Numbered from the stretch's first letter, positions 6,806-13,470 are shown. The stretch is DNA of 13,470 nucleotides from Bifidobacterium breve (GCA_945885645.1 CAMCYV010000023.1:1-13470), one strand, 5' to 3'. The notes: generated by a model from the letters alone, not told the origin. Made by a program: numbers and translations.

Positions 6806-8758
6806 ATGAGCGACAAACCATGGATCATGCGGACCTACGCGGGGCATTCGAGTGCGAAAGAGTCAAATGAACTTTTCCGCACCAACCTGGAAAAGGGGCA
6901 GACAGGCTTGTCGATCGCATTTGACCTCCCCACCCAAACGGGTTTTGACCCCGAAGATGTGATGTCCCGTGGTGAAGTTGGCAAAGTGGGCGTTTCGGTT
7001 GCCAGTCTGGCCGATATGAGAACCCTTTTTGAGGGACTTCCATTGGCAAAGATGAATACCTCGATGACCATAAATGCAACAGCAGTTTGGCTCTACTCCA
7101 TGTATATCGCTCTGGCTGATGAACAGGGAGCGCCTCGCGAACTGCTCTCGGGCACGACCCAGAATGACATAATTAAGGAATACCTTTCCCGGGGGACATA
7201 CGCTTTCCCTCCAGCACCATCACTTGAACTTGCCACCGATTTGATCGTATTTTCGGTTGTGAATACGCCAAAGTGGAATCCGATAAACATCTGTAGTTAC
7301 CATTTGCAAGAGGCTGGAGCCACAGCCGTCCAAGAGGTGGCTTTTGCCTTGGCGTCTGCAATTAGTGTCTTGGACTCCGTTAAAGCAAAAATTGAGGATC
7401 AAAATATTGAGGTCGATTTCGATCATGTGGTCGGTCGCATCTCATTTTTTGTGAACGGCAGCATCAGGTTCATCGAAGAGGTATGCAAACTCAAAGCTTT
7501 TGGCAGGCTGTGGAGCGACGTCGTTGTCGAGCGCTATGGCGTAACGACCGAGTCGGCCCGTCGTTTTCGGTACGGTGTGCAGGTAAATTCATTGGGACTT
7601 ACCGAGGAGCAACCCGAAAATAACGTGCAGCGAATCGTACTCGAGATGCTGGGTGTTTCGCTTGCCAAAGACTCACGTGCCCGGGCTATTCAGCTTCCTG
7701 CATGGAATGAAGCCCTTGGCTTGCCTAGGCCGTGGGATCAGCAGTGGTCGCTGCGTATGCAGCAGGTGCTTGCTTTGGAAACAGACTTACTTGAATATGA
7801 CGATATTTTTGAAGGATCGATAGTTATTGAAGCAAAAGTTGATGAACTCATGAATGAAATTCGATCTGAACTCGATCGAATTTCTGAGATGGGAGGTGCC
7901 ATCGCGGCCCTTGAATCCGGTTATCTCAAGAGCGCACTAGTTGCCTCGCATGCCCAACGACGTGCCAGCATTGAGTCTGGCAATTTGATTGTTGTCGGCG
8001 TGAATTCATTTCAAAGCACAGAAGCCAGTCCCTTAACTCAAAACGTAAACATTATGTTGGTTGATCCAGAAGTTGAGTCACGCAGAATCGAAGAAGTTCT
8101 TTTGTTTAAATCCGGACGCGATCCTGTGGCCGTCGCCAATGCCCTTTCTGACATTAATTCTGCAGCCGAAATTGGCCAGGGCTTAGTCGAAGCAAGTATT
8201 AATGCAGCGAAGGTGGGGGTTACGACCGGCGAGTGGTCGAGTGTCCTTCGTTCACGCTTAGGTGAATACCGTTCCCCAACGGGCGTTGTGGACTCAATTG
8301 GTACTCGAACTCCAGAAATTGAATTGGTTCGAATTCGCACCGATGACTTGGAATCTCGACTTGGACACCGTCCAAGGATCTTGATTGGGAAACCTGGTCT
8401 TGACGGTCATTCAAATGGTGCTGAGCAGATTGCGGTTCGTGCTCGGGATTGTGGCTTTGAAGTGATTTACCAGGGGATTCGATTAAAACCAGAAGAAATT
8501 GTGGCCGCTGCAATTGCCGAAGACGTGGATGTCATTGGCTTATCGATTCTCTCGGGATCCCATCGCACCTTGGTTGCTGAGATTCTTAACATTTTGGCTC
8601 GGGAAAAAGCAAGTGACATTCCGGTGATCGTTGGTGGGATTATTCCACCCGCTGATGCAGAGTGGCTGGCATCCATAGGTGTGGCAGCAACTTTCACTCC
8701 GAAGGACTATGACGCCACCCAGATTATGAACTCTATTGTGGACATAATTAGTGTCTAA
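6806..8758 (+). CDS. ecm: Ethylmalonyl-CoA mutase, adenosylcobalamin-dependent
   Basis: The enzyme (also called MeaA) rearranges (2R)-ethylmalonyl-CoA to (2S)-methylsuccinyl-CoA in the ethylmalonyl-CoA pathway. From ATG 6806 the product has 650 residues, the usual length of single-chain Ecm and shorter than methylmalonyl-CoA mutase large subunit. Residues 1 to about 500 are the substrate-binding barrel, starting MSDKPWIMRTYAGHSS and including GQTGLSIAFDLPTQTGFDPE and WNPINICSYHLQEAGAT. The C-terminal B12 domain has DGHSNG at 533-538, with His535 as the lower cobalt ligand, GLSILSG from 578 and the GG of VIVGGIIP at 610-611. GTG 6800 would add two residues, but homologs and the -10 spacing favour 6806. 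Close likeness to Streptomyces MeaA and the nearby ccr support Ecm over methylmalonyl- or isobutyryl-CoA mutase, though family alone does not settle substrate. Confidence 0.93.
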   Translation: MSDKPWIMRTYAGHSSAKESNELFRTNLEKGQTGLSIAFDLPTQTGFDPEDVMSRGEVGKVGVSVASLADMRTLFEGLPLAKMNTSMTINATAVWLYSMYIALADEQGAPRELLSGTTQNDIIKEYLSRGTYAFPPAPSLELATDLIVFSVVNTPKWNPINICSYHLQEAGATAVQEVAFALASAISVLDSVKAKIEDQNIEVDFDHVVGRISFFVNGSIRFIEEVCKLKAFGRLWSDVVVERYGVTTESARRFRYGVQVNSLGLTEEQPENNVQRIVLEMLGVSLAKDSRARAIQLPAWNEALGLPRPWDQQWSLRMQQVLALETDLLEYDDIFEGSIVIEAKVDELMNEIRSELDRISEMGGAIAALESGYLKSALVASHAQRRASIESGNLIVVGVNSFQSTEASPLTQNVNIMLVDPEVESRRIEEVLLFKSGRDPVAVANALSDINSAAEIGQGLVEASINAAKVGVTTGEWSSVLRSRLGEYRSPTGVVDSIGTRTPEIELVRIRTDDLESRLGHRPRILIGKPGLDGHSNGAEQIAVRARDCGFEVIYQGIRLKPEEIVAAAIAEDVDVIGLSILSGSHRTLVAEILNILAREKASDIPVIVGGIIPPADAEWLASIGVAATFTPKDYDATQIMNSIVDIISV

Positions 8759-8766
8759 ATCAGTGT

Positions 8767-8777
8767 CCAAGTCTTGG
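8767..8777 (+). promoter_or_regulatory. Small dyad upstream of nucS
   Basis: CCAAG and CTTGG flank a single T, a perfect 11-base inverted repeat in the 32-base gap between ecm and nucS, ending right at the putative nucS -10. It may be an operator half of unknown use. It resembles the CAAGnnCTTG core of the mycobacterial KstR2 box but with one base fewer between the halves, so that assignment is not supported. Confidence 0.25.
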
Positions 8778-8783
8778 GATTAT
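8778..8783 (+). promoter_or_regulatory. Candidate leaderless -10 of nucS
   Basis: GATTAT, a 4/6 match to TATAAT, ends seven bases before ATG 8791. No Shine-Dalgarno site is present in the gap, so the gene is either expressed from a leaderless transcript or read through from ecm. Confidence 0.3.
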
Positions 8784-8790
8784 TAAGCAC

Positions 8791-9462
8791 ATGAGGATTC
8801 TTATTTGTGATTGCACCGCAGTTTACCAAGGAAGGCTCTCAGCTGAACTGCCGCGCGCAACGCGAGTGCTCATGTTTAAAGCTGACGGCTCGGTACTAAT
8901 TCACTCAGATGGTGGTTCGTACAAGCCATTGAATTGGATGAGCCCACCGTGCAGTGTCGCCGTTTCAACCCTGGGTGAGTTAACCGAATTTAAAGTGGTG
9001 AACAAGGCTGGGGAGATACTCACGATCACGGTTCACGAAATCCACGCAGATTACGAGCACCAACTTGGCCTTGATCCAGGCCTGATCAAAGACGGTGTTG
9101 AATCCCACTTGCAGAAATTACTGGCAGAAAACCTTGATTCTTTGGGACAAGGTTTGACCCTGGTCCGTAGGGAATACCCAACGGCAATTGGTCCAGTCGA
9201 TATATTGTGTAAGGTCGCAGGGGGTGGATCCGTGGCTATTGAAATTAAGCGCCGGGGTGAAATTGATGGGGTTGAGCAACTGACCCGCTACCTGGATTTA
9301 CTTAATCGGGATCCACTGTTGGCCCCGGTAACCGGGATCTATGCTGCTCAGGAGATAAAACCACAGGCAAAAACATTGGCACAGGATCGAGGTATCACAT
9401 GTGTCAGTATCGATTATGAGTTGTTAAAAGGTCTTGATGACCCTAGTCTGCGCCTGTTTTAG
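8791..9462 (+). CDS. nucS: Mismatch-specific endonuclease NucS (EndoMS)
   Basis: NucS cuts both strands at certain mismatches and is the core of the non-canonical mismatch repair of actinobacteria and many archaea, which lack MutS/MutL. The 223-residue product has the N-terminal DNA-binding/dimerisation domain (with the conserved KADGSVLIHSDGGSYKPLNW at about 30-50) and a C-terminal nuclease domain. The PD-(D/E)xK residues are Asp137 (GPVDILC), Glu151 and Lys153 (AIEIKRR); the spacing equals that of Asp160/Glu174/Lys176 in archaeal NucS. The last residues, LRLF, match the short clamp-binding tail of the family. ATG 8791 gives a normal N-terminus. It lies 32 bases after ecm and 14 bases before the dehydrogenase gene, all on the same strand. 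Nothing in it looks altered. Confidence 0.96.
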   Translation: MRILICDCTAVYQGRLSAELPRATRVLMFKADGSVLIHSDGGSYKPLNWMSPPCSVAVSTLGELTEFKVVNKAGEILTITVHEIHADYEHQLGLDPGLIKDGVESHLQKLLAENLDSLGQGLTLVRREYPTAIGPVDILCKVAGGGSVAIEIKRRGEIDGVEQLTRYLDLLNRDPLLAPVTGIYAAQEIKPQAKTLAQDRGITCVSIDYELLKGLDDPSLRLF

Positions 9463-9464
9463 AG

Positions 9465-9470
9465 GATAAT
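9465..9470 (+). promoter_or_regulatory. Candidate leaderless -10 of the dehydrogenase gene
   Basis: GATAAT, a 5/6 match to TATAAT, starts two bases after the nucS stop and is followed by six bases and ATG 9477. This gives the dehydrogenase its own possible promoter inside a 14-base gap. AGAGGA at 9461-9466 overlaps it and would instead act as a ribosome site on any readthrough transcript, though ten bases from ATG 9477 is long. Confidence 0.45.
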
Positions 9471-9476
9471 AATGAA

Positions 9477-11255
9477 ATGGGGCTGGCTGTGGGACTAAAT
9501 AAAATTGGTGTTGTGGGGCTAGGAACTATGGGTTCCGGGATCGCAGAAGTTATTGCCCGATCCGGATATTCAGTTATTGGAGTTGACTTAGGTGAAAACG
9601 CAATCGGCTACGCCAATTCGAGAATCAGAGGTTCCTTAGATCGTGGCGTTTCTCGCTCAAAGATCACTGAAGCCGACGCTCTAGCGATTCTGTCCCGAAT
9701 TCAATTGACCACAAACCTCAAAGATCTTGCTCCATGTGACTTGGTTATTGAGGCGATTACCGAGGACCTGGCCGCGAAATCTGAGCTCTTTCGAACCCTA
9801 GACTCAATTCTTGGTCCCGATGCGATCATGGCCACAAATACTTCCGCATTGTCGGTGACGGAAATCTCAGTCGCTACCGATCGACCCAGTCGTGTTATTG
9901 GAATGCATTTTTTCAATCCAGCGATGGTTCAAAAATTTGTTGAAATTGTGTCAACGGTAACAACCGATCAAGAAGTGATTGACGTGTGTTTGGCATTTAC
10001 TCGCAACTTGGAGATGCAACCGGTTTTAGTGGGTGACCGGGCCGGTTTTATTGCAAATTCACTGCTATTCGGCTATTTGAACCAAGCTGTCACCATGTAT
10101 GAACAAAAGTATGCATCCCGTGAAGACATTGATAGTGCCATGAGATTTGGCTGTGGACTCCCGATGGGGCCACTGGCACTCCTTGACCTCATTGGTCTGG
10201 ATACTGCTCTTGAAATCCTTGACACCATGTATCACGAGAGTCGCAATCGGCTGCATGCGCCAAGCGCGTTGCTAAAACAGTTCGTAGCCGCGGGCAGGCT
10301 TGGGCGTAAGTCAGGCCAAGGCTTCTATACCTATGCCGAGTTGAATGCGCCATTGGTGGTTGATGACTCATTAACGCCGGCCATTGCAGATTCAGGTTCT
10401 GTGTCCGGCATTACCAGGGCCGGAGTGGTGGGTTCGGGCACTATGGCGACGGGAATTGTTTCAGTTCTCGCGGTGGGAGGGCTGAACGTAATTGCTTTGA
10501 CCCGAAGCGAACAGAGATCAAGTCAGTTGCGGGAATCCCTGGATACGTCCTGGTCAAAACTTGTCACCAAGGGAAAAATCACCAAGGAGCAAAAAAGTGA
10601 ATATTTTGCTCGGGTCACAACATGTGAAAGTCCGCAAGGATTTGTAGGTAAGGTTGATGTTGTCATCGAGGCTATTGCTGAGGAACTACAACCCAAGTGC
10701 GAGATTTTTTCCCAACTTGATCAAATGTTGTCAGACGAGGTCATTTTTGCAACGACAACCTCGAGTTTGTCTGTCATCGAAATTGCTGCCAGTACCAACA
10801 GGATGGACCGTTTCCTGGGAGTTCACTTCTTCAATCCAGCACCGGTAATGTCTCTCGTGGAGATTGTCAGCACCGTAGCGACAGACCCCGACGTTGTGAT
10901 CCGCTGCACTAATTTGATGCGCGAAGTCGGTAAAAAGCCTGTGCAGTGCTCGGATCGTGCCGGGTTTATCGTGAACGCATTACTGTTCCCATACCTCAAT
11001 AACGCTATTGCTATGGCATCGAGCAACTATGCCTCCATCCAAGACATTGATTCTGCTATGAAGCTCGGTTGCGGCTACCCCATGGGGCCTTTTGAGTTAC
11101 TCGACGTTGTCGGTCTCGATGTCTCCTTGGCAATTATCAATACGCTGTACCGTGAGTTTCGTGAGCCAGGGTTTGCCCCGGAAGCTCAATTGGAACACTT
11201 GGTCACCGCGGGATTTGTTGGGCGTAAAGTCGGTCGAGGTTTTGCCAAGTACTAG
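9477..11255 (+). CDS. hbd: Tandem 3-hydroxybutyryl-CoA dehydrogenase (double HAD)
   Basis: The enzyme should interconvert acetoacetyl-CoA and (S)-3-hydroxybutyryl-CoA. The 592-residue product is two copies of the about 285-residue dehydrogenase in one chain (about 8-295 and 313-592). Copy 1 has GLGTMG at 14-19, Asp37 at the end of the second strand (NAD preference), and His144 with Glu156 as catalytic pair in the HFFNPA region. Copy 2 has GSGTMA at 319-324, Thr342-Arg343-Ser344 where copy 1 has Asp37, and His450 with Glu462. Both keep DRAGFI and the C-terminal MGP(L/F)xLLD dimer helix. So both halves look catalytic, with copy 2 suited to NADP(H). Double-length forms occur in other actinobacteria, as far as I recall. 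ATG 9477 adds a few residues before the first strand; GTG 9489 is an alternative start. Neighbouring ecm and ccr support a role in acetyl-CoA assimilation; beta-oxidation is also possible. Confidence 0.92.
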   Translation: MGLAVGLNKIGVVGLGTMGSGIAEVIARSGYSVIGVDLGENAIGYANSRIRGSLDRGVSRSKITEADALAILSRIQLTTNLKDLAPCDLVIEAITEDLAAKSELFRTLDSILGPDAIMATNTSALSVTEISVATDRPSRVIGMHFFNPAMVQKFVEIVSTVTTDQEVIDVCLAFTRNLEMQPVLVGDRAGFIANSLLFGYLNQAVTMYEQKYASREDIDSAMRFGCGLPMGPLALLDLIGLDTALEILDTMYHESRNRLHAPSALLKQFVAAGRLGRKSGQGFYTYAELNAPLVVDDSLTPAIADSGSVSGITRAGVVGSGTMATGIVSVLAVGGLNVIALTRSEQRSSQLRESLDTSWSKLVTKGKITKEQKSEYFARVTTCESPQGFVGKVDVVIEAIAEELQPKCEIFSQLDQMLSDEVIFATTTSSLSVIEIAASTNRMDRFLGVHFFNPAPVMSLVEIVSTVATDPDVVIRCTNLMREVGKKPVQCSDRAGFIVNALLFPYLNNAIAMASSNYASIQDIDSAMKLGCGYPMGPFELLDVVGLDVSLAIINTLYREFREPGFAPEAQLEHLVTAGFVGRKVGRGFAKY

Positions 11256-11294
11256 ACGATAAGTGTTAGAAGATGAGCGTCGACAAGTGGGAGT

Positions 11295-11588
11295 GTGAAT
11301 GGAGTGGGGCGCAAGAACCGGAGAGCGGGTAGTGAGTCCAAGCCAGTTTTTGGTAACTCAACGGTCACGGAATCCCACCCTGATGGCGAATGGTTTGTTC
11401 GTAAGTTAACCGGTTCCTCAGCCATTAAGACATACAGGTGTCCTGGTTGCGATCAGGAGATTCGCCCGGCAACCCCGCACATTGTGGCTTGGTCGGCTGA
11501 TCTTCCTGAGGGGGCTGAGGATCGACGTCACTGGCACACTCCATGTTGGAGTAACCGTGGTAACCGTCGTCCTCGAGGTGGAAAGTGA
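11295..11588 (+). CDS. Small putative zinc-binding protein, unknown function
   Basis: A 97-residue basic protein resembling a short conserved actinobacterial protein sometimes labelled ATP/GTP-binding, a name the sequence does not support: no P-loop is present. It has a charged, disordered-looking N-terminus (1-27), a segment WFVRKLTGSSAIKTYR, then CPGC at 49-52, His62, and HWHTPCW at 79-85. Cys49, Cys52, Cys84 and one of His79/His81 could bind one zinc, as in a treble-clef or HNH-like finger without nuclease residues. The C-terminus is Arg/Gly-rich, which suggests nucleic acid binding. GTG 11295 and GTG 11304 are both possible starts; GGGAG at 11289-11293 is better placed for 11304, and an in-frame stop at 11274 limits the gene upstream. 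It overlaps the hydrolase gene by four bases. Confidence 0.82.
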   Translation: MNGVGRKNRRAGSESKPVFGNSTVTESHPDGEWFVRKLTGSSAIKTYRCPGCDQEIRPATPHIVAWSADLPEGAEDRRHWHTPCWSNRGNRRPRGGK

Positions 11589-12319
11589 CGGCAATCTCAG
11601 CCAATTCGGTTCTACCTGCAATACGCGAAGTCATCTCGATACGTACCGCCGACGCACTTGAACTTGTTGGTGAGCTGGCGACACCGGAGCACCCGATTGC
11701 AACCGTGATTTGTGTTCACCCACTGCCCACTCATGGTGGCATGATGGACAGCCATATTTTGCGGAAAATGTCGTGGCGTCTTCCCGCACTGGCAAATATC
11801 GCCGTGTTGCGTTTCAACACCCGAGGTACCAGCAGTGCGATTGGTCAAAGCGAGGGTAGCTTTGACCATTCGAATGGAGAAGGCCTCGACCTTGCCGCAG
11901 CAATTCAATTTGCTCGGAGTCGTAATTTGCCCAATATTTGGATTCTTGGATGGTCATTTGGAACCGACGTGATTTTGCGTAATCTCGACCCCGAAGGAAT
12001 TAGCGGCGTAATTTTACTTTCTCCGCCATTGAGGTACACGAGCGCTCAGGAGTTGCTGCGTTGGAATGGTACGGGTGTGCCTGTCCACGCGCTCATCCCC
12101 GAACTCGATGACTATCTCGTACCCGATGCAGCCGCCCAGAGATTCGCCGAAGCCGGCGATGTGATCCTCGAGCCTGTGGAAGGAGCGAAACATTTGTGGG
12201 TGGGGGAAAAGTTCGTTTACTTCGTACTAAATCGCATAACCGAATTGGTTTCACCGGGCTCCGCTCCATTGGCACTTGAGTGGAACGGGCCAATGGAGCG
12301 CTGGAGCGATCTCACATAA
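11585..12319 (+). CDS. Alpha/beta hydrolase, COG2945-like
   Basis: A 244-residue soluble hydrolase of unknown substrate. The early motif HPLPTHGGMMDSHIL and the RFNTRG segment followed by SEGSFDHSNGEGLDLAAAI fit the COG2945 branch of the family. The nucleophile elbow is GWSFG (122-126, Ser124), the acid is Asp175 or Asp176 in ELDDYLVP, and the base is His203 in AKHLWVG, so the triad is complete. There is no signal peptide. The GTG start at 11585 shares GTGA with the stop of the preceding gene, with AGGTGG just upstream, so the two are translationally coupled and probably act together. The stop is two bases from the stop of the convergent ccr. Thioesterase or esterase action on CoA esters would suit the neighbourhood but is a guess. 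Confidence 0.88.
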   Translation: MTAISANSVLPAIREVISIRTADALELVGELATPEHPIATVICVHPLPTHGGMMDSHILRKMSWRLPALANIAVLRFNTRGTSSAIGQSEGSFDHSNGEGLDLAAAIQFARSRNLPNIWILGWSFGTDVILRNLDPEGISGVILLSPPLRYTSAQELLRWNGTGVPVHALIPELDDYLVPDAAAQRFAEAGDVILEPVEGAKHLWVGEKFVYFVLNRITELVSPGSAPLALEWNGPMERWSDLT

Positions 12320-12321
12320 AA

Positions 12322-13470
12322 CTACTTGGAAACGAACCGATTTATCTGGGTTAAGACTTTGTCACGAAGAGCCTGATTGGTAACGCCAAGTCCGGGCTCT
12401 GGTGCCAGCCCAAGTACCCCAACTTTTCCTTGATGCAGGTTGCGGTGCACTTCATATGCTGCCTCACCTGTTTGATCAAGCGGGAACACCTTTGACAAAG
12501 TGGGGTGAATAACCCCTTTTTCCACTAGTCGATTAGCTTCATAGGACTCGCGGTAATTTGCAAAGTGAGTCCCGATGATTTTCTTCAGGTTCATCCATAG
12601 GTAGCGGTTGTCGTATTCATGCATGAACCCCGTGGTCGAAGCGCACGTGACGATGGTCCCGCCCCGGCGTGCGACGTAAACGCTTGCTCCGAAAGTTTCC
12701 CGGCCAGGGTGCTCAAACACGATGTCAGGATCTTCGCCGCCGGTAAGTTCTCTAATCTTTTTGCCAAGACGCTGCCATTCCTTTGGATCTTGGGTCTGCG
12801 GATCTGACCAAAACTTGTATTTTTCTGCGCTGCGGTCAATGATTAACGTGGCGCCCATCGAGCGCACTATTTCTGCTTTTTCTGGACTGGAGACAACACA
12901 GACCGGGATGGCTCCGCCGTTGAGGGCGTACTGCGTTGCGTAGGAGCCCAGCCCGCCGGATGCACCCCAGATGAGAACGACGTCACCCTGCTTCATACCG
13001 GCACCATTTTTTGAGACCAATTGCCGGTATGCGGTTGAATTGACGAGCCCCGGGCAAGCGGCTTCTTCCCAAGTGAGGTGCTCGGGCTTTGCCATTAATT
13101 GATTCGATTTAACAACTGCAAGTTCGGCAAGGCCACCAAAGTTAGTCTCATAACCCCAAATTCGTTGCTCGGGATCAAGCATCGAGTCATTATGTCCGGC
13201 AGGATTCTCCAGTTCTACACTCAGACAGTGCGCGACTACCCGGTCGCCTGGCGCAAATGCGTTTACTCCTGGCCCTACGCGCAAAACTACGCCAGCAGCA
13301 TCTGAACCCATGATGTGATAAGGCAGATCATGACGGACACCATCGGGGTGTGATTTTGCATAACGCTTCAAAAAACCAAATGTAGATACTGGTTCGAAAA
13401 TTGACGTCCACACCGTATTGAAATTGATACTCGATGCCATCACGGCGATGAGTGCTTCACCAGGTGCAAG
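12322..13470 (-). CDS. ccr: Crotonyl-CoA carboxylase/reductase, 5' end outside window
   Basis: Ccr reduces crotonyl-CoA with NADPH and traps CO2 to give (2S)-ethylmalonyl-CoA, the defining step of the ethylmalonyl-CoA pathway. The visible 382 residues are the C-terminal part of a medium-chain dehydrogenase; the frame is open at the window edge, and alignment of fixed residues implies about 63 missing N-terminal residues (full length near 445). Visible Asn18 (FNTVW), Tyr107-Glu108 (WGYET) and His302 (GTHFANY) have the same spacing as Asn81, Phe170-Glu171 and His365, the CO2 pocket of the Kitasatospora enzyme, with Tyr for Phe. The NADPH loop WGASGGLGSYATQ starts near visible residue 168. Internal GTG/ATG codons near 13443 are not the start, because LAPGEALIA before them is normal Ccr sequence. 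It is convergent with the hydrolase. Ccr can also feed polyketide synthesis. Confidence 0.95.
   Translation of the reverse strand, partial: LAPGEALIAVMASSINFNTVWTSIFEPVSTFGFLKRYAKSHPDGVRHDLPYHIMGSDAAGVVLRVGPGVNAFAPGDRVVAHCLSVELENPAGHNDSMLDPEQRIWGYETNFGGLAELAVVKSNQLMAKPEHLTWEEAACPGLVNSTAYRQLVSKNGAGMKQGDVVLIWGASGGLGSYATQYALNGGAIPVCVVSSPEKAEIVRSMGATLIIDRSAEKYKFWSDPQTQDPKEWQRLGKKIRELTGGEDPDIVFEHPGRETFGASVYVARRGGTIVTCASTTGFMHEYDNRYLWMNLKKIIGTHFANYRESYEANRLVEKGVIHPTLSKVFPLDQTGEAAYEVHRNLHQGKVGVLGLAPEPGLGVTNQALRDKVLTQINRFVSK

Noticed and set aside
9477..11255. The double dehydrogenase as an assembly duplication or recent tandem gene duplication.
   Set aside because: The two halves differ strongly in both DNA and protein and have distinct cofactor residues, so the fusion is old and not an artefact.
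11401..11420. A second AACCGGTT palindrome near 11408.
   Set aside because: It is inside a coding region, lacks the outer T of the KstR-like box and has no promoter nearby.

Overview
The window (13,470 bp, roughly half G+C by eye) reads as a chromosomal segment of an actinobacterium with modest GC content. The evidence is: a NucS/EndoMS mismatch endonuclease; a MurA whose catalytic Cys is replaced by Asp; an ATP synthase alpha subunit with an actinobacterial-type C-terminal extension; a tandem-duplicated 3-hydroxybutyryl-CoA dehydrogenase; and Ccr/Ecm proteins resembling those of Streptomyces. Several starts look leaderless, with a -10-like hexamer ending 6-7 nt before the start codon. An uncultured aquatic actinobacterium would fit, but the genus is inference. 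All genes are intact except the last, which is cut by the window edge. There is no mobile element, CRISPR array, tRNA or rRNA, and no gene-free stretch above about 300 bases.

Layout. 84-4503: the distal half of the F1Fo ATP synthase operon, atpA-atpG-atpD-atpC, all on +, tightly spaced and with Shine-Dalgarno sites. 4510-5088 (-): PduO-type ATP:cob(I)alamin adenosyltransferase, convergent with atpC. 5139-6392 (+): murA, divergent from it over only 50 bp. 6397-6723 (-): a small unidentified single-span membrane protein, convergent with murA. 6806-8758 (+): adenosylcobalamin-dependent ethylmalonyl-CoA mutase. 8791-9462 (+): nucS. 9477-11255 (+): double-length 3-hydroxybutyryl-CoA dehydrogenase. 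11295-11588 (+): small putative zinc-binding protein. 11585-12319 (+): alpha/beta hydrolase, overlapping the previous gene by GTGA. 12322-13470 (-): C-terminal 382 residues of crotonyl-CoA carboxylase/reductase.

How they work together. Three enzymes of acetyl-CoA assimilation by the ethylmalonyl-CoA pathway lie within 7 kb: the dehydrogenase (acetoacetyl-CoA to 3-hydroxybutyryl-CoA), Ccr (crotonyl-CoA plus CO2 plus NADPH to ethylmalonyl-CoA) and Ecm (ethylmalonyl-CoA to methylsuccinyl-CoA). The adenosyltransferase makes the cofactor Ecm needs. Crotonase, epimerase, methylsuccinyl-CoA dehydrogenase, mesaconyl-CoA hydratase and lyase are not in the window, so the full pathway is inferred. NucS sits as a housekeeping repair gene between two pathway genes.

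I see no wholly new system. The most interesting points are the repeated leaderless-promoter geometry, a KstR-like dyad over the ecm promoter, the two dehydrogenase halves with apparently different dinucleotide preference, and the intact CO2-pocket residues in Ccr.
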